Of a DNA stretch of 64,000 nucleotides, positions 9,651 through 18,748 are shown in pieces. Origin of the DNA: Motiliproteus sp041586735 (GTDB taxonomy: Bacteria > Pseudomonadota > Gammaproteobacteria > Pseudomonadales > Balneatricaceae). The position numbers and the translations under genes were made by a program. Positions within the stretch are counted from its first letter, which is position 1. Each line of letters begins with the position of its first letter. Under the pieces are notes generated by a model. The model worked only from the letters and a program-made list of their open reading frames with translations, was not told where the DNA came from and made no database searches. The stretch spans positions 124,001 to 188,000 of the forward strand of contig JBFGZQ010000001.1 in assembly GCA_041586735.1 (NCBI GenBank). The letters are read 5' to 3'.

Positions 9651-9732
9651 TCTTCAGGGCGTCTTAAACCGCGCAGTGATTCGGAGTGGGTCAAGCCACT
9701 GCCTCTGATACAGCATAAACAGGTTAGTGATC

Positions 9733-10083
9733 ATGAATCTTGTGCCAGCGGTCGTTTTTAAGTGCCTGAGTGAGGAGACCCGTCTTCGTGCCTTGCTGTT
9801 AATTCAGGCGGAAGGGGAGCTTTGCGTTTGCGAAATCGCAACGGCTTTAAATCTTTCACAGCCCAAGATCTCCCGTCACCTTGCGCAGTTGCGTAATGCT
9901 AACCTGCTACTGGATACCCGCCACGGACAGTGGGTTTTCTATCAACTGCACCCTGATTTGAGCTGTTGGATTGATGAGGTGCTGAAGCTTACGGCAAGTG
10001 CCATGCCCCATCAGTTAACAACAGACCAGCAATGTCTTCAGCAAATGGGCGACCGTCCAGAACGCCAAGCTGTTTGTTGTTAA
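9733..10083 (+). CDS. arsR: ArsR-family arsenic-responsive repressor
   Basis: 116 residues if started at ATG 9733, which has AGGT eight bases upstream; a GTG two codons earlier is possible. Winged-helix fold: ETRLRALLLI, then ELCVCEIATAL (the ELCVCE As(III)-binding motif of classical ArsR in the first recognition-helix region), SQPKISRHLAQL as the recognition helix, and a GQWVFYQL wing. The C-terminus ends in a Cys pair that could add thiol ligands. It should repress itself and the downstream efflux gene until arsenite or antimonite binds. The acr3 gene begins 23 bp after its stop, so they form one operon. Confidence 0.93.
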   Translation: MNLVPAVVFKCLSEETRLRALLLIQAEGELCVCEIATALNLSQPKISRHLAQLRNANLLLDTRHGQWVFYQLHPDLSCWIDEVLKLTASAMPHQLTTDQQCLQQMGDRPERQAVCC

Positions 10084-10106
10084 ATTAGCTATAAGGAGAG
10101 ATCACC

Positions 10107-11150
10107 ATGGGAGTATTTGAGCGTTATTTATCGGTATGGGTTGGCCTGTGTATTCTGATTGGAGTGTCTGTAGGAAACACCTTTCCTAGTTTGTTTTCCC
10201 TAGTGGCGAAGCTGGAATACGCCCACGTTAATTTGGTCGTTGCCGTACTCATTTGGGTGATGATCTATCCCATGATGATTCAAATCGATTTTGCTGCGAT
10301 TAAGGATGTTGGCAAACGTCCCAAGGGCCTGGTATTGACCCTTATCATCAACTGGCTGATCAAGCCCTTTACGATGGCGGGGCTGGGCTGGCTGTTCTTT
10401 AGGGTGATTTTTGCTGATTGGGTTGATCCAGAATCTGCCGGTGAATACATTGCCGGCATGATCCTGTTAGGCGTTGCGCCTTGCACCGCAATGGTCTTTG
10501 TATGGAGCCAGTTAACCAAAGGCGACCCCAATTACACCCTGGTACAGGTATCGGTGAACGATCTTATTATGGTGTTCGCCTTTGCGCCCATCGCGGCTTT
10601 TTTACTCGGTATCAGCGATGTGCAGGTACCTTGGGAAACGCTGTTACTGTCGACCCTGCTCTACGTCGTATTACCGTTGAGCGCGGGCATAGTGACCCGT
10701 TATGTACTACTCCATCGTGGTGGTGACGTTGCTTTACAGAGCTTCGTTCATACCCTCAAACCCTGGTCGGTCATTGGCTTACTGGTTACCGTTGTTTTGC
10801 TCTTTGGTTTTCAAGCGCAAACTATTCTTACATATCCTCAGATGATTCTGTTGATCGCCATTCCGCTACTCATCCAAACCTATGGTATTTTTGCTATCGC
10901 CTATTTCTGGGCTAGGGCTTGGCGCTTACCCCATAACATTGCCGCCCCAGCGAGCCTGATCGGCACCTCTAACTTCTTCGAGTTGGCGGTCGCCGTTGCC
11001 ATCTCGCTGTTTGGCCTGCACTCCGGTGCGGCGTTGGCAACGGTTGTTGGCGTATTGGTCGAGGTTCCGGTGATGTTGTCGCTAGTTGCTTTTGTCAACC
11101 GTACCCAGCATTGGTTTGAGCCGAGACCGGCACTGGCGGACAGGGGATAA
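10107..11150 (+). CDS. acr3: ACR3-family arsenite efflux permease
   Basis: 347 residues with about ten hydrophobic helices. The signature GVAPCTAMVFVWS (about residues 128-140) contains the conserved Cys of ACR3 transporters, and SVNDL and GTSNFFELAVAVAISLFG are the other family blocks. It exports As(III) using the proton motive force. AAGGAG precedes ATG 10107. No arsenate reductase (arsC) or other ars gene follows in recognisable form. The 419 bp after it hold only broken frames, so the operon is a minimal arsR-acr3 pair here. Confidence 0.94.
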   Translation: MGVFERYLSVWVGLCILIGVSVGNTFPSLFSLVAKLEYAHVNLVVAVLIWVMIYPMMIQIDFAAIKDVGKRPKGLVLTLIINWLIKPFTMAGLGWLFFRVIFADWVDPESAGEYIAGMILLGVAPCTAMVFVWSQLTKGDPNYTLVQVSVNDLIMVFAFAPIAAFLLGISDVQVPWETLLLSTLLYVVLPLSAGIVTRYVLLHRGGDVALQSFVHTLKPWSVIGLLVTVVLLFGFQAQTILTYPQMILLIAIPLLIQTYGIFAIAYFWARAWRLPHNIAAPASLIGTSNFFELAVAVAISLFGLHSGAALATVVGVLVEVPVMLSLVAFVNRTQHWFEPRPALADRG

Positions 11151-11569
11151 TTTATGTTGCATTGGTTTACGCTCTTTGCCGACTCCACAGTTGATGATGC
11201 AGTTCGGGGTGATGAGCACCCCGGCTGTTGTGGTCGATGAGAAGTAGGTGCATAGCGGCTCGATACCGCATCGCTGCCAGTGTTATTGCCGCTGTCTCGA
11301 CGTTTGCTGTAGTCCCTGTCCGGGGGCGGCGGACATTTTTCATACAGTAGCAGACACGCGGATCCATGTATTTGAAGACAGTCGGTTTGCTGATCTGTTC
11401 CTTTGCCAGCGGGTGATTTATCTTGGCCGATTTATTTTCCCCTGATTAGATTGCCAAGGCTTCTAACTGACTGATAATCGGGTAAGCTTGTTGCAGTATA
11501 AATGCCCTAGATGGGCATGGAATCAAAGGACTTAGAAAAAGGTCTTAGGAACAGGTCTGAGGAGCTCCA
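11151..11569. other. Spacer with broken short frames after acr3
   Basis: 419 bp. Short plus-strand reading segments with hydrophobic character (from ATG 11155 and ATG 11365) end quickly at stops, which suggests a decayed gene, but no family can be recognised. The end of the spacer holds the promoter and AGGAG site of the DUF2333 gene. Confidence 0.35.
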
Positions 11570-12616
11570 ATGGCAGGATTAATTGATGCGGTAGTCGACA
11601 AGAGTCTGGATGTCTGGGATGCCCTGCCAGGGGGAAAGATAATTCGCTGGTGCGTGGGGATGTTGCTGGTCTATCTGCTGCTGGCGGCGGGCCTGGGGGT
11701 CTACTGGAGTCTGACCCCGGCGCAGTTCGATCCGGTCGCGCAGGCCCGGGCTGACGCCGAGCAACGGAGTCTGACCCTGAGCAGCGGTTATACCACGGTT
11801 TACAGTCTGCATCAGGTAATGAGCACACTGCTGGACAAACCCGGTGGCTACATCCACAACGACCGGACACCGCCGGGGCTGTGGTTGGACAATATGTCCA
11901 ACTGGGAATTTGGCGCGCTGGTGCAAAGTCGCGACCTGAGCCGGGCCCTGCGCAAGGATTTCAGCCGTTCCCAGTCGCAATCGGTGGAAATGCCGGCGCT
12001 GGCCGAAGCGGAACCGAAATTCAATTTTGATGCCAGCAGCTGGCTGCTGCCGGCGCCCGAAACCCAGTATCGACAGGGCTTGAAAGCGCTGCAGGAGTAT
12101 GGCTTGGCGTTGGGGGATAAAACCAACAAACAGGCCCAGTTCTTCACTCGCGCCGATAACCTCAACAACTGGCTGGGGGATATCCAAACCCGACTGGGCA
12201 GCCTGTCGCAACGTCTCAGCGCCAGCGTCGGTCAGAAACGGGTCAATACGGATCTGGCCGGGGAACCGGATGCGACCCAGTCGACCGCCACCGGCGACGA
12301 CACCGAGGTAAAAACCCCCTGGCTGGAGATCGACGATGTGTTTTACGAAGCCCGCGGCTCGGCCTGGGCGATTCTGCATTTCCTCAAGGCGGTGGAGCAG
12401 GATTTCGGCCCGGTACTGGAGAAGAAAAATGCCCATGTCAGTCTGCGGCAGATTATTCGCGAACTGGAAGCTACCCAGGCTACCGTATGGAGTCCAGTGA
12501 TCCTCAATGGTGGTGGTTTTGGCCTCTTTGCCAACCATTCCCTGGTCATGGCGAACTATATCTCCCGGGCTAACGCGTCCATCATCGATCTGCGGGACCT
12601 GTTGAACAAGGGATGA
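11570..12616 (+). CDS. DUF2333 family membrane-anchored protein
   Basis: 348 residues. One membrane helix (about 24-48) follows a short cytosolic N-terminus, and the rest is probably periplasmic. Sequence blocks TVYSLHQVMSTLLDKPGGYIHND, WLDNMSNWEFGALVQSRD and WAILHFLKAVEQDF match the DUF2333 family, which is common in marine gammaproteobacteria and pseudomonads. Its function is unknown. ATG 11570 has GAGGAG about eight bases ahead. It is monocistronic as far as can be seen. Confidence 0.88.
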   Translation: MAGLIDAVVDKSLDVWDALPGGKIIRWCVGMLLVYLLLAAGLGVYWSLTPAQFDPVAQARADAEQRSLTLSSGYTTVYSLHQVMSTLLDKPGGYIHNDRTPPGLWLDNMSNWEFGALVQSRDLSRALRKDFSRSQSQSVEMPALAEAEPKFNFDASSWLLPAPETQYRQGLKALQEYGLALGDKTNKQAQFFTRADNLNNWLGDIQTRLGSLSQRLSASVGQKRVNTDLAGEPDATQSTATGDDTEVKTPWLEIDDVFYEARGSAWAILHFLKAVEQDFGPVLEKKNAHVSLRQIIRELEATQATVWSPVILNGGGFGLFANHSLVMANYISRANASIIDLRDLLNKG

Positions 12617-12695
12617 ACAGGGTTAAGGGGTGAGTTAGGGTTTGATAAAGCAGGCAACATAGCGTTTAGTCATCGTTGGTCTTCCTGTTGGTTAA

Positions 12696-13040
12696 TTAAC
12701 GGGCACGGCAACGCATTGCGATACCCGTCGGATTCTTGTCTTTGATCAGCTTTTGCATGGCTGTGGTGAAGGGCTTGGGATCTCCTTTGGCGTGGGCCAG
12801 TTGTTGTGTCTTTACCGGCAGCAGGATTTTCTCAGCCCTAAGTAAGGCCGATAAGACGCCGTGGTTATTCGCGTCAGGCGTCAATTGCGTCGGGTTAACG
12901 GATGGGTTTTTCGCTAGACCGTTCCAACCAGCCGCTGCCGAAGCAGATCCAGCATCAGTGCCTGGGTCTCTTTGGCCGCGTCGGGTCTGGACAGGTACGC
13001 CATAGACAGGCCCTGCTGGGTTGAATCTGGCCGTGGCCAT
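12696..13040 (-). pseudogene. Possible decayed gene, unrecognised
   Basis: A minus-strand frame of 114 codons ends with a protein-like segment (…GVLSALLRAEKILLPVKTQQ…TTAMQKLIKDKN…). Its first third is of low quality, whereas the neighbouring frame over 12918-13043 reads a better segment (…MAYLSRPDAAKETQALMLDLLRQRL) that stops at a TAG. Joining the two by one frameshift near 12920-12960 gives a more natural protein. This points to a frameshifted relic, but I cannot name the family. Confidence 0.3.
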
Positions 13041-13352
13041 GCCATTGCTACCGGATTTATGAAATTATCAGGTTGTTCGAGCTACCCTAAATTCTAAAAA
13101 GATTATCTTGTATAGGGTGTCAATTTTATAGATCATACTGTTCCACGGGCTCATGCACATAGATATGCGGCTAATTGGAGTAGGGTCAGAAGTTAACCCT
13201 TGATAATGACAAGGATAATTTGCTTCCTGTTGATGGTTGTACCAATTAAGTCAAGGTTGATAAGTGCTCAGTGAATGGAAGTCTGGGAATAAAGCTTGTT
13301 GGTGCGAATATGCCAAGAAGTGGGAATACGTTAAAATAACGTATGGGATTAT

Positions 13353-13420
13353 AATTCAATTCAATTCAATTCAATTCAATTCAATTCAAGGAACGGAGAG
13401 GAGAGGAGAGGAGAGGAGAG
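13353..13420. repeat. Two adjacent pentanucleotide repeats, (AATTC)7 and (GGAGA)5
   Basis: AATTC is repeated seven times with a trailing AA at 13353-13389, and GGAGA five times at 13395-13420. They lie 62-130 bp before the ATG of the CHASE-GGDEF-EAL gene. Pentamers are prone to slipped-strand change. Both fall inside a 73-codon frame (13264-13485) whose TGA overlaps that ATG. Confidence 0.95.
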
Positions 13421-13481
13421 CATTGCAGGATATGAATAGGCGGTTACACAGATCTTTTTACAGTCTCATTTTGGGGCTGAA

Positions 13482-16400
13482 ATGACGATAAATAAAGCTG
13501 CAATTAGAATTACTCAGTACCTTAACGCTCATCTATCAGTGGTATTGCCGCTGTTAACGCTGTTAATCTCGCTATTACTGACCTATCAGGTATTCAATGC
13601 CGCCAAGATTGAGCTGGAACAAAAAACGCAGACCTATTTTGATTTCCGTGTGCGCGAGGCAGTCAACCTTATCAATGATCGCATGCGTGCTTATATACAG
13701 GTGATGTATGGTGCGAGCGGCTTATTCAAAGCATCCGTCAGCGTCGAACGCAATGAATTCAAGGACTATATTGCAGCGCTCGATTTAGCAGATAACAACC
13801 CTGGCATACAGGGCGTGGGATTCACCCCCATTATTCCGTCAGCTAAAAAGCCCCAGCACGTCGCATCCATTCGTAGTGAGGGATTCCCGGAATACAGTAT
13901 TTGGCCTGAGGGTCCGCGCGACATTTACACCTCGGTCTTATACCTGGAGCCATTCGCTGGTCATAATCTGCGTGCCTTTGGTTATGACCAGTTCACTGAG
14001 CCAGTGCGCCGTGCCGCCATGCAAAAGGCCATTGATACGGGGCAACCTCAGCTATCCGGAAAAATAGAGCTGGCGCTGGGTGCTGACAATCAAGACCAGC
14101 CGGGGTTTTTAATATTTCTGCCGATCTATCGTAACGGCGCAAACAGCGACACTCTATTGGAACGGCGAGAGCATATTCTGGGTTGGGTGCATTCCGGTTT
14201 TCAGATGGATGACTTCATGAGCGGGCTCTTTGGTGAGCTGGGTGGCGATGTTGACGTCCATATATTTGATGGTGACAGCATGTCGAATGAAGCATTACTG
14301 TACGATTCTGACGGTGTTATGCACGCGCATACGGCCGATCTTGAATCTACCGTTAAACTGCAGATTGCAAACCATTCATGGACTATTAACATCCGCCCTT
14401 TGCCTTCAATGAGTTCACGCGTTAACGCTAATCAGCCAGATTCAATTGCGATTATTGGGGCAATCATGAGCGCCCTGCTGTCATTATTGATCTGGTTCCT
14501 GGTGACTGGACGCGAACGTGCTGACAATGCTGCACGTGATATGAATAAAGAGTTGATTGACGAACGTCAACGCTTAAGTAACATCATTGAAGGAACGCAT
14601 GCTGGCACTTGGGAATGGAGTGTTCAGACAGGTGAGATCCTCTTTAATGACCAGTGGGCCACTTTTATTGGTTATGAGCTGAGCGAGCTTGAACCTATTA
14701 CTATCGAAACATGGAGGGCGTCTGTACACCCTGACGACGCGAGGCTATCGGGAGAACTGTTAGAACAGCATTTTTCTGGTGAGTTAGCTTATTACGAATG
14801 CGAAGTACGCATGCGGCATAAAGAGGGGCACTGGGTATGGGGGGTATCTCGGGGAAAGGTGGCGACCTGGGCTCCCGATGGCAAGCCGCTGTTGATGTCT
14901 GGAACGATTCAGAATATCAGCCAACGCAAGCAAGCTGAAGGCGATCTCCGCATTGCCGCTACGGCCTTTGAGGCTCAAGAAGGTATATTCGTGACAGATG
15001 CTAATAATGTCATACTGAAGGTAAATCAGGCCTTTACAAAAATTACGGGTTACAGCGCAGAAGAGGCTGTTGGTCAAACACCCACGTTATTAAGCTCTGA
15101 TCGCCATGACAAGGTCTTCTACGATGTCATGAAGAAAAACCTCAATAACACGGGTGTATGGGCAGGCGAAATCTGGAATCGTCGTAAAAATGGTGATGTT
15201 TATCCAGAATATCTCATGATAACCGCGGTGAAAGACGCTATGGATAAAGTTGTCAATTACGTTGCCTCCTTGACCGATATCACCATGAGCCGGGCCGCCG
15301 CAGATGAAATTAAAAAGCTAGCCTTTTACGACCCGCTCTCCCAGTTGCCTAATCGCCGTCTATTACTCGACAGACTTGACCATGCTTTGGCTACAAGTGC
15401 GCGTAGCGGTCAACGGGGCGCATTACTGCTTCTTGATCTAGACAACTTCAAAACTATTAATGACACGCTCGGGCATGATATGGGGGATTTACTATTACAA
15501 CAAGTAGCCACTCGATTGACCGCCAGTGTAAGAGAAAGTGATACCGTTGCCCGTTTAGGTGGTGATGAGTTCGTGGTGTTATTAGAAAATTTAAGTGAGG
15601 AAAGTATTTTAGCCGCCTCTCAAGCACAAGATGTGGCTAGAAAAATACTTTTCGCGTTCAATCAACCCTATCAGCTAGGTATATATACACATCACTGCAC
15701 CACCAGTATCGGTGTTACATTATTCAGCGGTCATGAACAACGGGTAGACGAGCTGTTAAAGCAAGCAGACATCGCTCTGTATCAATCCAAGGCTGAAGGG
15801 CGCGATACCCTACGTTTCTTCGATCCGAAGATGCAAGAAGCCATCATTGTTCGTGCAGACGTGGAGCAAGAGCTACGCAAAGCTGTTGAGAAAAACCAAT
15901 TCCAATTGCATTATCAAATACAGGTGGGTAGCAATGGGCAAGCTTTAGGGGCTGAAGCGTTAATCCGCTGGCTGCATCCAGAGCGTGGCATGATTTCGCC
16001 CTTTAACTTTATCCCCTTGGCTGAAGATACTGGGCTGATAATACCGATTGGGCAATGGGTGTTAGATACTGCCTGCGCGCAACTTAAAGTATGGCAACAA
16101 AGTCCACTGTCCAAAGATCTTGTAATCGCCGTTAATGTCAGTGCCAAGCAATTTCATCAACAAGACTTTGTGGAACAAGTCAAAGCCACCGTGCAGTGTC
16201 ATGGGGTTAATCCTGCTCAACTCAAGCTGGAACTAACCGAAAGCATGCTGGTTGATAACATCAACGACATCATCATCAAAATGGATCTACTCAGTAAAAT
16301 AGGTGTCCAATTCTCATTGGATGACTTTGGTACAGGCTATTCATCATTGCAATATCTTAAAAAACTGCCGCTCAATCAATTAAAGATAGACCAGTCATTT

Positions 16401-16619
16401 GTGCGCGACCTTGTCACAGATAGCAGTGACAGGGCGATTGTGCGTACTATTATTATCATGGCGCATAGCTTGAATATTAACGTTATTGCCGAAGGTGTAG
16501 AGACGCAAGAGCAACGTCAATACTTGTTAGATAACGGTTGTACGCATTACCAGGGTTATTTATTTGGCAAGCCAGTGCCGATTGAGGATTTTGAGGCTTT
16601 GCTTAGCAAAAATAAATAA
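13482..16619 (+). CDS. CHASE-PAS-PAS-GGDEF-EAL membrane c-di-GMP protein
   Basis: 1045 residues. Two membrane helices (about 18-40 and 322-342) enclose a CHASE sensor domain (about 75-290; PGIQGVGFTP, EGPRDIYTSVLYLEP, RNLRAFGYD-like blocks). Two PAS domains follow (about 365-480 and 490-605), then GGDEF (about 615-780; intact RLGGDEF with an RESD I-site five residues ahead) and EAL (about 795-1040; EALIRW, ELTESM, LDDFGTG, LKIDQSF, AEGVET all present). Both catalytic domains look active, so the net output depends on the signal. The only ribosome site is a weak GGGG before ATG 13482. The gene looks more A+T-rich than its neighbours. It is flanked by tandem repeats and by a matching decamer TAGGGTCAGA at 13181-13190 and 16659-16668, hinting at transfer or phase variation. 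Confidence 0.94.
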   Translation: MTINKAAIRITQYLNAHLSVVLPLLTLLISLLLTYQVFNAAKIELEQKTQTYFDFRVREAVNLINDRMRAYIQVMYGASGLFKASVSVERNEFKDYIAALDLADNNPGIQGVGFTPIIPSAKKPQHVASIRSEGFPEYSIWPEGPRDIYTSVLYLEPFAGHNLRAFGYDQFTEPVRRAAMQKAIDTGQPQLSGKIELALGADNQDQPGFLIFLPIYRNGANSDTLLERREHILGWVHSGFQMDDFMSGLFGELGGDVDVHIFDGDSMSNEALLYDSDGVMHAHTADLESTVKLQIANHSWTINIRPLPSMSSRVNANQPDSIAIIGAIMSALLSLLIWFLVTGRERADNAARDMNKELIDERQRLSNIIEGTHAGTWEWSVQTGEILFNDQWATFIGYELSELEPITIETWRASVHPDDARLSGELLEQHFSGELAYYECEVRMRHKEGHWVWGVSRGKVATWAPDGKPLLMSGTIQNISQRKQAEGDLRIAATAFEAQEGIFVTDANNVILKVNQAFTKITGYSAEEAVGQTPTLLSSDRHDKVFYDVMKKNLNNTGVWAGEIWNRRKNGDVYPEYLMITAVKDAMDKVVNYVASLTDITMSRAAADEIKKLAFYDPLSQLPNRRLLLDRLDHALATSARSGQRGALLLLDLDNFKTINDTLGHDMGDLLLQQVATRLTASVRESDTVARLGGDEFVVLLENLSEESILAASQAQDVARKILFAFNQPYQLGIYTHHCTTSIGVTLFSGHEQRVDELLKQADIALYQSKAEGRDTLRFFDPKMQEAIIVRADVEQELRKAVEKNQFQLHYQIQVGSNGQALGAEALIRWLHPERGMISPFNFIPLAEDTGLIIPIGQWVLDTACAQLKVWQQSPLSKDLVIAVNVSAKQFHQQDFVEQVKATVQCHGVNPAQLKLELTESMLVDNINDIIIKMDLLSKIGVQFSLDDFGTGYSSLQYLKKLPLNQLKIDQSFVRDLVTDSSDRAIVRTIIIMAHSLNINVIAEGVETQEQRQYLLDNGCTHYQGYLFGKPVPIEDFEALLSKNK

Positions 16620-16661
16620 ATAAATAAATAAATAAATAGTAAATAAATAGTAAATAAATAG
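16610..16661. repeat. (AAAT)7 running into three copies of an 11-mer
   Basis: AAAT repeats start inside the last codons of the CHASE-GGDEF-EAL gene and contain its TAA stop (16617-16619). From 16629 the 11-mer TAAATAAATAG occurs three times in a row to 16661. Slippage would move or change the stop and the last residues. Confidence 0.95.
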
Positions 16662-16792
16662 GGTCAGATTAGACTTTCAAGTATGTTTCGGCCACAAAAA
16701 GCGCGGCCTCCGAGAGACGGTCCACGCATTTGTTAGGCGTCAATTGCTTCGGCCGCCCAACATTAGCGGAAAATAAGACAAGGACGTCGATC

Positions 16793-17026
16793 ATGAGTTA
16801 TCGAAATCTTGCGGTGTCTCTAAGCTATCAGTCTCCTACTGAGGTAACGAAATTCGTCAGCGATCAAGACTTAGATGTAGCGGTGCTCCTGGGTGCCCAT
16901 CAAGCGATGTCTGACTACAAGATAGAGATGTTTCCCACTTGCTACGTACTTGATGAGCAAAAATGGGTCATTAGTAAGTCAGTAGAGTATTCAATGGAGC
17001 GGAGGCTGAAGACGCGATCACTCTGA
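16793..17026 (+). pseudogene. 3' fragment of a TlpA/DsbE-like thioredoxin-fold gene
   Basis: From ATG 16793, 77 residues match only the second half of a TlpA-type thioredoxin: NLAVSLSYQSPTEVTKFV, DVAVLLGAH and the cis-Pro block IEMFPTCYVLDEQ, then a C-terminal SVEYSMERRLKTRSL. The N-terminal half with the CxxC redox site is missing, so this is a truncated gene. The last 27 codons are copied again at 22804-22884, which shows that this gene's end is part of the island's direct repeat. Confidence 0.75.
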
Positions 17027-17150
17027 GGCCAGCCCTGAGAGGCTATGACCATGCGATCCGAGTCGCATAGTGATTCGACTATAACGCATTGATTCTATGG
17101 GAATGGTGGGCCTTACTGGACTTGAACCAGTGACCGATCGATTATGAGTC
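16945..17150. repeat. Left copy of the 206-bp island direct repeat (with 3' half of tRNA-Ile)
   Basis: Aligned without gaps to 22804-23009 (offset 5859). There are five differences, all transitions, so 201 of 206 bases match. It contains the end of the thioredoxin-like gene, a spacer, and at 17104-17150 the 47 bases from the CCA end to the anticodon loop of tRNA-Ile(CAU) on the minus strand. Identity stops exactly at the anticodon loop/stem junction, where tyrosine integrases often cross over. Confidence 0.93.
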
Positions 17151-17451
17151 AGACAAACTCTGCACAAAATACACTTTATCTAGTTGTAACTAAAGGGTTT
17201 TTACCAACTCTAATTGATCGAGTGTGAATTTCCGAACCTATACCGAACTGCCTTCGATCGGAACTGATCAGCGAAGGTTGCTAAGTTAAAGATTTGTAAG
17301 AGGTTCGGAAAGCCGAACTCCGAACGATATCCGAATTTTACAGCACATCCTTGGGACGGTGTATGTTAGAGCCGTTTTTGGGGCGTAGTTTATCAGGCGA
17401 CCTACCCTAAGCAGACACTACGCTGACGTCTGATATCGACAGCTCAATCTA
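17151..17451. other. Non-coding left end of the island with repeated CCGAAC boxes
   Basis: 301 bp with no coding frame. CCGAAC occurs in direct orientation at 17232-17237, 17243-17248, 17313-17318 and 17320-17325, inverted (GTTCGG) at 17303-17308, and a near copy lies at 17259-17264. Clusters of short repeats beside a tRNA crossover site resemble arm-type binding sites of an integrase or excisionase. That is inference; no integrase gene is visible. Confidence 0.55.
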
Positions 17452-17526
17452 CAATGTGTGGACCCCTCCCTCCCAGCGAGACGCTAGGCTTAGTGTCTAC
17501 CAAAACGCTAAAAGAGGAATCCACAC

Positions 17527-18748
17527 ATGGCTAAAGTAAATACCATCGGCGTTGATCTGGCAAAGAATGTTGTCCAGGCATCCGTTGTATCCCCTTCTGG
17601 TAAAGAGCTCCAGAATAAAGAGCTGACGCGGGTTAAATTTGCTGAGTTTCTGGTCAAGCAAAAACCTTCTCTGATTGCCTTTGAAGCCTGCGCTACGGCG
17701 CACTATTGGGCTAGGTATGCCCAGAAGAATGGCCATCAAACTAAAATCATTCCAGCTAAAGCGGTTGCACCGTTTCGGCAAGGTCATATTAAACCGGCAG
17801 TAAAATACCGGGCATTCAAGATAGGCAGAATATGGTTAAAGCGCGTACAAGGCTACGCATAACTGCCTGTCTTAACTGGGGTATAGCGCTCGCCTACGTG
17901 ACCACGTCCAGCCTCGGTGAGGCGGCAGAATCTCGATAAAATGCTGCCGGGTTAATAAGACCGACAAAAACGATGCTCTGGCTGTTGCCGAAGCCGCAAA
18001 CCGTCCGAACATTAAAGAAGCCCCTATGAAGACTATTGAGCAACAGGGCATGCAATCCATTCAGCGTTCACGACAGCTTTTGGTGCAGGATAGAACCGCA
18101 ATCTCTAATCATATTCGCGGTCTACTGATTGAATTTGGAGTCGTCATTCCTCAGGGGTGGGCTGCGTTAGAAAAGCAAATCCCCCGAGTATTGGAAGACG
18201 CTGAGAACGGTGTGCCTCATATGTATCGGCCAACGCTGCACCGACTGTTCGAGCGTTACCATCAGCTCAAGGAAGATATCGCTTTTCTCAACGAACAGAT
18301 CAAACAGCTCATCAAGCAAAACGATGCCTGTAGGCGTTTGATTGATCTGGAAGGTGTTGGCCCCATCAGTGCTGTCTTATTATTTGCCACCCTGGGTACG
18401 GGTGAGGCGTTTCAAAATGGCCGAGAGTTTTCTGCCTACGTTGGTCTGACACCCAAGCAATACAGCAGCGGTGGAAAACCCGAAACCAACCTGATAGGTA
18501 TCAGTAAACATATTGCGAATCGACGGCTACGCGCTGTGCTTATCCAGGGAGCCAGGTCTTACGTGCATCGTGGATTAAAAGATCCGCTGACGCCGAAGCA
18601 GAAGTGGCTATGGGCTCTAAGCGAGCGTGCTGGATGCGGAAAGGCAGCTGTTGCCCTCGCCAACAAGAACGTTCGTACCGCGTGGGCATTGCTGACCAAA
18701 GGCACCGCGTATAACAGAGATCAAGCCTATGAAGCGTTAGCCGCGTAA
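17527..18748 (+). pseudogene. IS110-family (DEDD) transposase, split by a 167-bp insertion
   Basis: The first part (17527-17787) codes for the N-terminus: VNTIGVDLAKN with the first catalytic Asp, and LIAFEACATAHYWAR with the Glu. The rest resumes at 17957 in another frame with KTDKNDALAVAEAANRPN, carrying the last two Asp of the DEDD set, and continues to 18748 through the conserved GVGPISAVL, FSAYVGLTPKQYSSGGK and RRLRAVLIQGA blocks. Removing 17788-17956 (one TA copy plus the 167-bp insert) restores GHKTDKND in a single 350-residue protein. The insert shifts the frame by one and brings stops, so the enzyme should be dead unless the insert is removed exactly. Confidence 0.88.
17789..17955. 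mobile_element. 167-bp MITE with 12-bp inverted ends and TA target duplication
   Basis: The insert begins TTAAACCGGCAG and ends CTGCCGGGTTAA, an inverted pair matching at 11 of 12 positions. It is bounded by TA (17787-17788 and 17956-17957). The empty site, read from the conserved transposase codons, is GGTCATAAGACC with a single TA. TA duplication is the hallmark of the IS630/Tc1-mariner group, so this is probably a non-autonomous relative. No coding capacity is seen inside. Confidence 0.82.

Noticed and set aside
13353..13389. Tandem AATTC units as a CRISPR-like array
   Set aside because: Unit length is five bases with no spacers; it is a microsatellite.
13264..13485. 73-codon frame containing both pentamer repeats, overlapping the GGDEF-EAL start
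   Set aside because: Not called as a gene because it starts at GTG without a ribosome site and its product is mostly repeat-encoded; kept only as part of the slippage hypothesis.
16732..16738. GTTAGGC resembling an integron attC R' core, with GCCCAAC shortly after
   Set aside because: No matching R'' partner at the right distance upstream, no palindromic arms and no integrase; the two heptamers are in the wrong order for one attC.
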